A stretch of 44,630 bases of DNA from a virus, in the IMG/VR virus record IMGVR_UViG_3300010354_000161, positions 1 to 44,630 of that record. One strand, given 5' to 3'. The notes beneath the pieces are model-generated. The model was not told where the DNA came from. It saw nothing but the letters and a program-made list of their open reading frames with translations, and made no database searches. This document shows, one piece after another, positions 6,152-18,100 of this stretch. The first letter of the stretch is position 1. Every line of letters starts with the position of its first letter. The position numbers and the translations under genes are program-made.

Positions 6152-9100
6152 ATGGTACAATCAAATTTTGAATCCAAAGTAAAAATTCAAGACATTATTG
6201 ATAATCAAATTCCAGAATTTATACTAGCAGAAAATCCAAAATTTTCAGAATTTTTGAGGCAGTATTATATTTCTCAAGAAAGTCAAGGTGGAAATATAGA
6301 TCTTATTGAAAATTTAGTAGAGTATCTTAAGTTAGATAATTTAACTCCAGATGTAATATCTGGTAGTTCATCATTAACACAAAATGTATCAATAAATGAT
6401 ACTACAATTTATGTTAATAATACTGATGGATTTCCAAATTATTATGGATTAATTCAGATTGATAGTGAAATTATCACATATAAAGAAAAACTAAATGATA
6501 GATTCACTGGATGTATTCGTGGATTTAGTGGAATTAACTCTTATGATACAGAATTAGTTTTTAGTTCCACACAAAAATCTACTCATTTGAGTGGAACTAA
6601 AGTTACTAATTTGAGTGTGTTATTTTTACAAAAATTTTATGAGAAAATAAAATTTACTTTTTTACCCGGATTAGAAAAAGTAGATTTACACAAGTCTTTA
6701 AATATAAACAATTTTATTAAAAACTCTTCAACTTTTTATAGAGCAAAGGGAAGTAAAGAATCATTCCGTATTTTATTTAATGCTTTATATGGAATTGAAC
6801 CAACTGTAGTAGATTTAGAAACATTTCTTTTTAAATCATCAGGATCAAAATATAAAAGAAGAAAAGAATTGATCTTTGAAAGTTTAGATACAAATACAAA
6901 TCCGTTAGCACTTACTGGATATCAAGTAGTAAAAACTAACGATTCATCTGTCTTTGGATCAGTATCTGAAGCGGAAATATTTACTCGTAATAACAAATCT
7001 TATTATAAGTTTTATATTTTTGTCGGTTATGATGATTCAAATTCAGAAAGCAGTGGAGAATTTTTAATTACACCATCGACAAAGGTTGTAGAAAAAATTT
7101 CTTCTACGGATAATGCAAAAGTAATTACAGTAGATTCTACAGTTGGATTTCCGAAGTCTGGTAGTATATTTTATAATCAAATAGAAATTTTTTATACTGA
7201 TAAGAGTGTAAATCAATTTTTTGGGTGCTACACTAAAGGAAAAACCTATGTAGATCTCAATATTAATAAAACTTCAATTTTACATTCAAATGATACTTAC
7301 TTTGGTTATGAGAATGGTGATAAGACTAAAAAAGTAGTTCTTCGTCTTTTGGGGACAATTAATAATATTGTTGTTAATGATTCCGATTCTGAATATATTT
7401 TTAGTGAAGGTGACAAACTTTATATTAAAGAATTGGGAAATTTGATTACTTCTGGAATAGAAAATAATTCTCAAGTAGTTGCCAATAGTTTAATTTATAA
7501 TACTAGTTCTAGATATCAACTTAATAAAATTTTAAATTCAGAATCTTCTATTACACTTTCTGAAGTAGACAAGTCATCACTTAAAGTTGGAGATTATGTA
7601 GAATTTTTAGAAAGAAATACAGAAATTATAGCAAATAGAAGAAATTCTGAAAATCAAATTGTACAGACATTTGATAATCAAAAAGTTGAAAGTATTTCAT
7701 TTAATGCTGGACAATCTGGATGGGAAATTGGATTTGATTTTGATTTACTTTTGTTAGATCCTTTAAAAGAATATGATATAAGAAGAAAATTAAAAATTGC
7801 ATCTAGTTCATCAACTTCATCTCAATTAAAGTACAATAATATTACTTGCGATGTAACAAATCTATACTCTGAAAATAATGAGAATTTTTATGTTGCATCA
7901 AATTCATTACCATCATATGTAATAGAAAAAAATATATTTTCTTATAATGCATTGTCGGTGGTAAATTTCAACAACATTGAACAAAAATATGAATCTATTG
8001 AATTTTCTAATGTAATATCTCTTTTAAGTGGGGATAAAGTATTTTATTCTTATACAAATTCTCCAATACCAGGTTTAACTGAAGGAGAATATTATATAAA
8101 GGTTTCTTCAAACAAAAAGGAAATAAAATTATATCGTTCAAGATCATTTATAGCAATAGATAAATTTTTGTATTTGGGAGCAATTCCAAATAATAGTACT
8201 CATACATTTACATTGCTTCAGCAAAAAACTGAAGATGGAAAAATTTATCCTCAAAAGTTGTTTAAAAAAATTAAACTAAGTGTATCTGAATCTAATGATA
8301 TCCCAGATCCAATTGGAACAGAAACAATTGGAATTTTGGCAAATGGAGTTGAAATTTATAGTTATGTATCAAATGATAAAGTTTTTTACGGTCCTTTAGA
8401 GTCTGTAAAAATTCTAAATTCTGGAGAACAGTATGATGTTATAAATCCACCAAAACTGGAATTTTCATATGGTAATGCTAAATTGCAACCAGTTGTTCAG
8501 GGATACGTAGATAAAGTATATGTTGATCCTCAAGAATTTAATATTGATACTCCAATAGAAGTTAAAATAACTGGAGGAAACGGAAAAGGAGCCGTACTAG
8601 AACCAATAATAAGTTTAAAAAGTAGAGAAATATTTTTCGATGCTAGAGAATTGTCTAACGGTGGTGGATTAAGTTTATCATCAGAAACAATTACATTTTT
8701 AACAAAACATAATTTGGTTGATGGGCAGAAAATAATTTATGATATTAATAGTATTGGTAACCAAAAAATAGGATTAGGAACTTTTCAAGGATCAGATGAT
8801 ATTGTTAATTCTTACTTAGAAAATAATTCCGTTTTCTATACAAAAGTTATCAATGATGAAACTATTCAAATTTACCCAACATTTTCCGATTATCAGGCTG
8901 GGATAAACACTGTTGGATTTACTACTTTTGGAAATCTTGGTGTTCATAAATTTAAAACTGAACCAAAAAAAATCTTAGAATCAATTAAAGTAATAAATGG
9001 TGGTGAAGGATTTACAAATAGAAAATTAATTGTAAAACCATCAGGAATATCTACTTACAATCACACGGTTAACTTTATTAACCATGGATTTTTAAGTGGA

Positions 9101-12100
9101 GAATTAATTTCCTATGATTATGAAACGTCAAACATTTCTGGAATATCAACTCTTAACCAGTATTATGTTTTAAAAGTAAATAATGATTCGTTTAGATTGT
9201 GTAATGCTGGTGTAGCAGGTACTGATAATCAAAATTATGTTAGACAAAATTATGTTAAATTTTCTTCAACTGGATCTGGGTATCAATACTTTAACTATCC
9301 AAAAATAACCACTGAAATTGTATATTCATCTCAAAATTCAAATTCTATAAGTACTGTTACAACCACTCCCGTAGTTAAAGGATCTATAGTTGAATCTTAC
9401 CTTTATGAAAATGGCAGTAATTATGGATCTAGTGTATTAAACTTAGAAAATACTCCAGATGTTAAAGTTTTAACAGGAGAATTTGCAAAGTTTTCTCCTG
9501 TTATTATTGGAGGAAAAATAACAAAAGTTTTAATTTCTTATTCCGGATTAAATTATTATTCTGTTCCAGAAATAATTGTAGAAAGTAAAAGTGGAATTGG
9601 TGCAATATTACGAGCAACAATATCGAATGGAAAGGTAAATTCGGTTATTGTTATAAATGGTGGGTATGGATATGATCCAAACGATACAACTATTAAAGTA
9701 GTGTCTTCTGGTAAAAACGCTGTATTTTTACCCAAAATAAGATCATTAACATTAAATAATTCATACAAGTATGGAACTCAGACACAAAATTATCGTGATC
9801 CATCTTATGAATTTTTACGCAAAACAAAAGATAATAATTTACAATATGTAGTAACAGGTTACTCTGAACTATTGAAAGTTTTATTTAATGAGAATAGTCA
9901 AAATCATTCTCCTATTATAGGATGGTCATATGATGGAATTCCAATTTATGGTCCTTTCGGATATTCAAATTCAAGTAACCCTGGAGAGGGTGTAAGATTA
10001 ATAAAATCCGGATACTCATTAACTACAGTAGAAAATAGAGTGTCAGTTGATGAATATCCACTCGGATTTTTCATTGATGATTATAAATTTACCAATTCTG
10101 GAGATCTAGATGAATATAATGGTAGATTTTGTAAAACACCAGAATATCCAAATGGAGCTTATGTTTATTTTGCTACGGCAATTTTAAACCCAGAAAATAA
10201 GTATGTCGGATTCTTTCCATATTTCATAGGAAAAAATTATAGAAATAAACCAATTCTTGGAAATATTAAATCTTTATTAGATCAAAATTTCAATTTCAAT
10301 GAATCAAATTTATTGAGAAACACTTTGCCTTATAAATCAGGTCAGAAATACGGAAGAAATGATTTTATTCCATATAATCTCGATCAAATTTCAGAAGTAA
10401 CTAATACAGTTGCCGGACAAATTCAAAATATAAAAATAACGAATTCTGGAAATAATTACAAAGTTGATGATATATTGTATTTTAATAATGATGAAACTTC
10501 TGGATATGGATTAGATTGTACTGTAGAAACGGTAAAAGGTAAAAAAATTGATAAAATAGAATCTAAAATACAAATATATGAGAATGCAAAGTTATTTACA
10601 TATAAAGATAATAATTTTTATGTGAAATATCAACCTAATTATGATATTGTTAACAACTCTTTTGTTACTTTATCAGGATTAACTTCATCCTTTTCACATT
10701 TAAATGGTGAGCATTTAATAACTTTATCAGAATTTGAAACTAAATTAAGCCTCGAAATACCAAATGGTAGTGTAGGTGTAGTTACTGATATTTACCTTCA
10801 AAGTTTTCCAAGACAAGTCTCTATAGGAAGTTCAATAAAAATTATTAATACTAATGGCGATAAGTACTTTACAATATTAAATTACTTTGATGATATTGGT
10901 GCTATAAGAGTAGAGAGATCAAGTTCTGGATTATGTACAGCAAATTCTGCAGTTGTATTTTTATCAGATATAATCACTAATCGTAATGATGAAATTTTAA
11001 GATCTTCTAACGAAAATTATTTAAGATATTTTAATCCAGTAACTTCAGTTGGTGTTGGTACTTGGTCAGGTTCATTTGCAAACAAAACAATATACAACGG
11101 TCTTAAACAACTTACAATTTCAGTACCAACACAGTCAATTTATTTACCAAATCATGGATTTTTTACAGGACAGAAAATTATTTTAAGAAAGTCTAAAACA
11201 AATGCAGGATCTATATTAGTTTCAAAGGAATCAAACAGCACACCATTTTCACTTTTAGGATCTGGTTCAAGTGAGGTAGTATACGCAATAAACAAATCTA
11301 GAGATTATATTGGAATAAGCACTTTAGTTGCCGATTCTCAAAATACAAATGGATTATATTTTAGGTCTGAACCTGATCCCGGAATAATTGATGGTACAGA
11401 TTATCATAAGTACAAATATTCTTTCGAAAGTACGTATGCTGAAACATTATGTAATGTAACGAATGTAAGAAGTACAGTTTCAATTTCAACATTTCACAAT
11501 TTGGAGAAAAATGATTTTATTAGTTTAACAGTTAAACCTCAAAAAAGTGTAGGTATAGGTAGTACTTCATTTGTAAATTTGGAATATATTGATTCCATCA
11601 AGTCAATAGGAATAAACAAGTTAAAATTTACTCCAAATGAGGTTGATTTATCAAACAATAGGTTGAGCATAGTAAATCACAATCTCAGTAGTGGTGATAA
11701 AGTTTTTTATATTTCAACTTCAATAATTGGAGGATTAAGTACAGGTTCTTACTATGTTTACAAAATTGATGTTAATAATATTAACTTGTGCGAATCTTAT
11801 ATCGATTCAACTGCAAATCCTATCAAAATAATAAAATTTACATCTGTTGGTATTGGTACACAAGAGTTGACTTTGGTTCAACCAAGAATAAATGTTGTAA
11901 GAAACAACGACTTAGTTTTTAAAGTTTCTGATGCTTCTTTAAAAGATTATAATTTTAAATTCTATTTTGATGAGAATTTGAAAAAAGAATTTGTGTCTGT
12001 ACCATCATCATCGAATTTATTTTCTATTGTAGGAGTTAATACTATAGGCGTTAGTTCTGATGCTTCTGTAACTTTAAAATATTCAGACTCCTTACCAGAT

Positions 12101-15100
12101 AAACTTTATTATAGTTTAGAAAAAAATAATGAATTGATATCTGTAAAAGATGATGTTAAAAATAGTTCAGAAATTTATTTTATTGATAGTGAATACTCAG
12201 GAACTTATGAAATATTTAATGTAAATAATACCTCATTTGACATTAAATTAAAAAATATACCAGAAGAATCTCTGTATAACTATTCAGATTGTAAAACTTT
12301 AGAGTATTCTACTAGTTCAAAATTTGCTTCGGGTCCAGTTAGTAAAGTTAAAATTATAAATTCAGGTTCAAATTATAAAAACATACCTTATTTTTCAAAA
12401 ACTAATTCCACAAATGGAGTTGGTTTAGATGTAATTCCAGTATCAACTAACATTGGAAAATTAGAAACAATAAGTGTAAAAAGCACTGGTTTTGAATATT
12501 CTGTAGATAGGACTTTATCTCCAAAACCAAGCACGACAAATATAGTAAAAATATCATTTTCAAACTTACTTTTAAATGTAACTGTCAATGACGGTGGAAA
12601 AGGATATGCTTCTGCTCCTAATTTAGTTATTGTAGATTCTGTAACTGGTGAAAAAATAAACAAAGGACTTCTTGTAGCAGAAATGAGTGGATCTTCTAGT
12701 TCTGGAAATAAAAATATATCAAAAGTATCTGTTCAAGCACCTGTTAATGGATTACCCAGCAATCCAGTTACAATAAAATCAGTTAATAATTCAAACGGAA
12801 TTATAATTGACAGAATTGAGTCATCAAGATCTGGAATAATGACATGTTTAATAAGAACTCCTATCTTAGGATTTTCAACAGATCCTTTTTTAACTGGTGA
12901 TGAAGTATTTTTAGAAAATATTGAAATAGTTCCTAATAGTGGTAGGGGATTTAATTCTGAAAATCATGGTTATCAATTTTTTAAAGTAACTAATTATGTT
13001 CAAGGATCTAATCCAGGAAGAATGGTTATTAAAATACCTGAATTATATGGAGATCCTGGAGAAGCAATTTTATTCCAAGTTAATACATTTGCAACGGCAA
13101 TCAAAAAGACAAAATATCCCTCTTTTTCAGTAAAACAAGATTACAGTTTATTTTTACCGAATGAAGATGTTATTTTAATTTCTGGAACAGATAGACTATT
13201 AACAAATTTAGTAGTTGGAAAATCTAATAAAAATTATTTAAAATTATTAGGAGATTATGAATTACAGGTTGGTGATGTAATACAGGGATCTGTAAGTGGT
13301 TATTTAGCAACGATAGAAAAGATAAATTCTTTTAATGGTACATTTTTAGTTGGTGCAGAAAATATAAATTCTTTGGGATGGGATGATGAAGTTGGAAAGT
13401 TAAGTAATAATAATCAATATTTGCCGGATAATGATTATTATCAAAATTTATCATACACAATAAAAACTACAAAGACTTGGAATGAATCTTCTTCAATAGT
13501 AAACTCTTTAGTTCACCCAATAGGAACAAAAAATTTCATCGATACACAAATTGCATCATCATCAACTGGTATTGGATCTACATCAGCATTAAGTTCAAGT
13601 GTAGATATTACTCAGTCATTTATATCAGAATCTAGAGTTGATACGATAAAAGATTTAGATGTTGTTACGGATTTTGATGTTAATTTAAATAGTTCAAGAA
13701 TAATTAGATTTAAAAATTTAAAATTATTAGATTATTTTGAAGCAAAAACTAATAGAGTTTTGCAAATAGATGATATTAGTGGATTATTTTCTAGCACTGA
13801 TGATAATGAAAAAAGATTAGATGGAATTATACTATCTCTCCCTAAAGATCAATCTTTTGGAAGATTTTTATTCCAAGTAAAATCATCAAACAAAGATTTA
13901 ATTCAAGATAATGTAAATGAAATACAATTTACAGAAATAATTTGTCTAAAAGATTCTAGACAAGTATCATTTATTGAAAAAAGTACTTTGACAAATGGGC
14001 ATGATAATGGTGAAGAACCAATTTTCTTTGATTCTAAGATAGCAGAAATAAAACCAGTATATGATGATGCTAAAAATTACTATTTTACATTTTTACCAAA
14101 AGATCCATATGATACAGATTATGAGATTAAAATATTAAGCACATCATTTTTAACAAATAGTGAATCGAACTCTTCGATTGATTTTGATTCAACTACAGTT
14201 TTCAATACTGTAGACTTGGTTCTTCCTCAAGAGTTTAAAAATATTTTATCACTTGATTCTTCAAAATATTCATCTTTCTGTTCACAGATACAGGTTCTCA
14301 ATAGAAAGACTTTTGAAATGAATTATGTTGAAATTTATGCATCTTATGATGGCAACAATATTTCTTATGCAAATTACTATTTTGATTCTAAAGGTAACGG
14401 AGATCTTTCTCCTACGGGACAAAGTTATGGATTTATAGGATCTTTCGGATTTAGTATCACTAATTCTGGATTACTTAAATTGGATTATTTAAATGAAACT
14501 ACTCTTGATAACATAACAGTTAGTGCAAAAACAATTTGTTTTAATAACAACTCTTCTGTAGGAATTGCTAGTACTTATAGATTCAAAACAAAAAATCAAA
14601 AAGATGGATCTGAAAGAACAGCAATAATTAGTTCTGGAACTACTTCAGTTTCTACATCTTCAACAATTTTCTCTTACAATAGTCAGTTATTTTCAAGTAT
14701 AAAATCTATAGTTAAGGTAAGTATTGGAAATACTACTTGCGTATCACAACTCATGATAATACATGATAATTTAAATTCATTTATTACAGAATATCCTGTT
14801 CTTTTCTCAGGTGATAAAAATATTATTGGTGTAGGAACTTTTAGTTCATCATTTACTCAAGATAAATTTTCAGTAATATTTAAACCATATGATAATTTTG
14901 AAAATGAAAACATTTCGATAAGATATTATAATGAAATATTCTACAGTTTCTTAGATGAAGTAAATTTTCCACAAAATCTCTCAATTAATCCACTATTGGA
15001 AAAAGTTAATGTTGCAAAACATTTTGGATTAAACTCTAAAGATAAAAATAGATTAAATTTTAATCTGAAATATAGAGAAACTTCAATATTTGCAAAAACA

Positions 15101-18100
15101 TTTGATCCTGGAGATTCGGATATATTTAATTTAGCAACAGGTGTTTTTACAATTCCAAATCATTTCTTTAGTACTGGAGAAAAATTAATTTATACTCCAG
15201 GATCAACTTTTATTGGCGTTGGCCAAAGTTCGATGGGAATCACACCAGGATCGATGACAGATACTGGAGTTACAACAAGTAGATTACCATCAAGTGTTTA
15301 TGCAATTAAAGTAGATAATGATAAGTTTAAAATAGCTCTTACAAAAGCAAATGCTGAAGGATCCACTTCAATTACCTTTACAGATTTGGGAGAAGGTAAT
15401 GCTCATATGTTTGAGATGTTTAAGAAAAATGAAAAATCTTTAATTACTATTAATAATTTGATTCAATACCCATTATCTTATACTGGTATTGCACATTCTT
15501 TATTTGGAAACGGTGGACAAATTGGAATTGGAAACTCATTCTTCACGTTGAGTGGAATTAGTTCAATAAAACCAACAGATTTATTAAAAATTGATAACGA
15601 ATATATGAAAGTTCTTAATGTTGGTATAGGTACAAGTAACTCTGGACCAATAACATTTACATATGGTGATAAAAATATTGTTGAAGTTGAAAGAGGTTTT
15701 GTGGGAACTTCTGCAACTTCACACTTGGATGATTCTGAAGTAAAAGTATTTACTGGATCTTATAATATATCTAAAGATCAAATATATTTTACTCATCCCC
15801 CAAGAGGAAATATATTTGATTTAGTTACTAATGATGAAAGAAATTTGAAGAGGGCAAGAGCATCTTTTAGCGGAAGAGTATTTTTAAGAAAAGATTATTC
15901 TTCGAATGTTATCTTTGACGACATTTCTAGGCAATTTACTGGTGTTGGGCAAACTTTTATATTGAAATCACAGGGAATAAACACTGTAGGATTGGGAACT
16001 ACTTCAGGAAATGGTATATTATTGATAAATGGAATTTATCAAACTCCACTTACTCAAAATATTACAAATCATAATTTCCAAATTAAACAAAATACAACAT
16101 TAGGTATTAGTAGTGTAGTATTCAGTGGTATAAGAGATCTTGATACTAATGAAATTAATATTTCAGAATCTGACATAAACCAAAATCAATTACCGAGAGG
16201 TGGAATTATCGTTTCTTTAGGGTCAACTTCTGGTCTTGGTTACGCTCCTTTAGTTGGAGCAAAAGTTAAAGCTGTGTTAGATAACTCAAATGGTTCAATT
16301 ATAAGTGTAGTTGGTATTGCAACAACCGGAAACCCAATAGCGTTTACAACAGTATCTTATGATAATCAAAGTGGAATTTTGGATATTTTTTCAACATCAA
16401 TAGGGGAACTGTCTGGGGTAAATCAAGTAAAATTAGTTGGACTTGGATTTACTTGTCCATCAAATCCCGGAATAGTATCATATTTTCCAAGTCACAACGA
16501 TTCTCTCAACATTATTGGAATCGGTACTACTTCATTCTCGGTTAGAGTGGGAACTAGTACTCTTCCACACTATTATGTTGGATATGGAACAATATATCCT
16601 TGGTATGAGAATTTAAATTTTGGATCTGGATATAGAAATCCAGTTTCTATAGCAGTAACCGAAAAAAATCATGTAGGAAGTGCCGCAACAATAACAGCAA
16701 CTGTCGGTGCTGGAGGAACTTTAAGTTTTAATATTATTGGAATGGGTACAGGGTACTCAAATCCAACGATTGCAATTTCACCACCATCATATGAAAATTT
16801 AAATATAATAGGTGTATCTAGACTTGGAATAGGACAAACTACAGATACTGGAATTGGTTTATTATTAAATGTTGAAGTTGGTGCAAGCAGAACAACTGGA
16901 ATAGGTTCTACTTATTTTGAAGTTTCTTCATTTAAAGTGACAAGATCTGGGTATAATTTTAGACGGGGTGATATTTTTAAACCCGTTGGTCTTGTAACTG
17001 CACAAGGATTAGATAGTCCTTTGGAAGAATTTAGACTTACTGTTTTAGAAACATATAATGATAATTTTTCAGCTTGGCAATTTGGTGAAATGAATTTAAT
17101 AGATTCTGTTAAAAAATATCAAGATGGAAATAGAACTAATTTTCCACTGTATTACAACAATGAACTATTGAGTTTCCAAACTAATGTAGATGATCCAGAC
17201 TCTCAAGTTATAGATTTTGATTCTTTACTTGTCATCTTTATAAACGGAATACTTCAAGAACCAAAAATTGCATATGAATTTGTTGGTGGTTCTGCAGTAA
17301 GATTTTTAACTGCACCAAAGAAAGATGATAATGTAGAAATTTATTTTTACGTTGGGACTAGAGGATCAGACTCTGAACAATTTGATGTTAATCCTGTTAT
17401 TCAAGTTGGAGATACACTTCAAGTGTACAGTAACAATTCAAATTTACCAACTACAATTACACAAAATCCAAGAACTGTTTTCGATATTTTATCATCATCA
17501 TTATTGGAAACTAATTTGTATTTTGATCAAGGAATTGATTCTAGTAATTTGAAACCAGTTTATTGGACAAAACAAAAAGAAGATCTTATTATAAATGAAA
17601 CAATATATTCAAAATCTAGAAATTCTTTAGAACCTCAAATTTATCCAACATCAAAAATTATAAAAAATGTAACATCTTCGGATAATGAAATATTTGTTGA
17701 TAGTTTAGGAATATTTAATTATGAAGAAGAAATTCCAAATGAAACATTTAGTTTAATTATTATACCTTCAGAACAATCAGTTCAAGTTGGTATAGTGACT
17801 GCAATTGTTTCTGCTTCAGGCACAATACAATCTTTAAATATTGAAAATTCTGGAAGTGGATATGGAAATTACACTCCTAGTATCAAAATATCCAACCCAT
17901 ATACTGGAATTACAACATTTAAAATTGACAATAATACAATTGGAATAGGATCTACAGCAACTGCACAACTGACAGTTTCTAGTGGATCAATAAGTAATGT
18001 TGTAATTGTTAATCCAGGTTTAGGATACACAAATACAAATATTCCTCAGGTTATTGTTGAAGAACCACCATTTTCGTTTGAAAATTGTTCAGGAGCAAAT

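Noticed and set aside
17352-17552. 66-codon plus-strand frame inside the giant gene
   Set aside because: Out-of-phase shadow within a continuous 4153-codon frame; no ribosome site.
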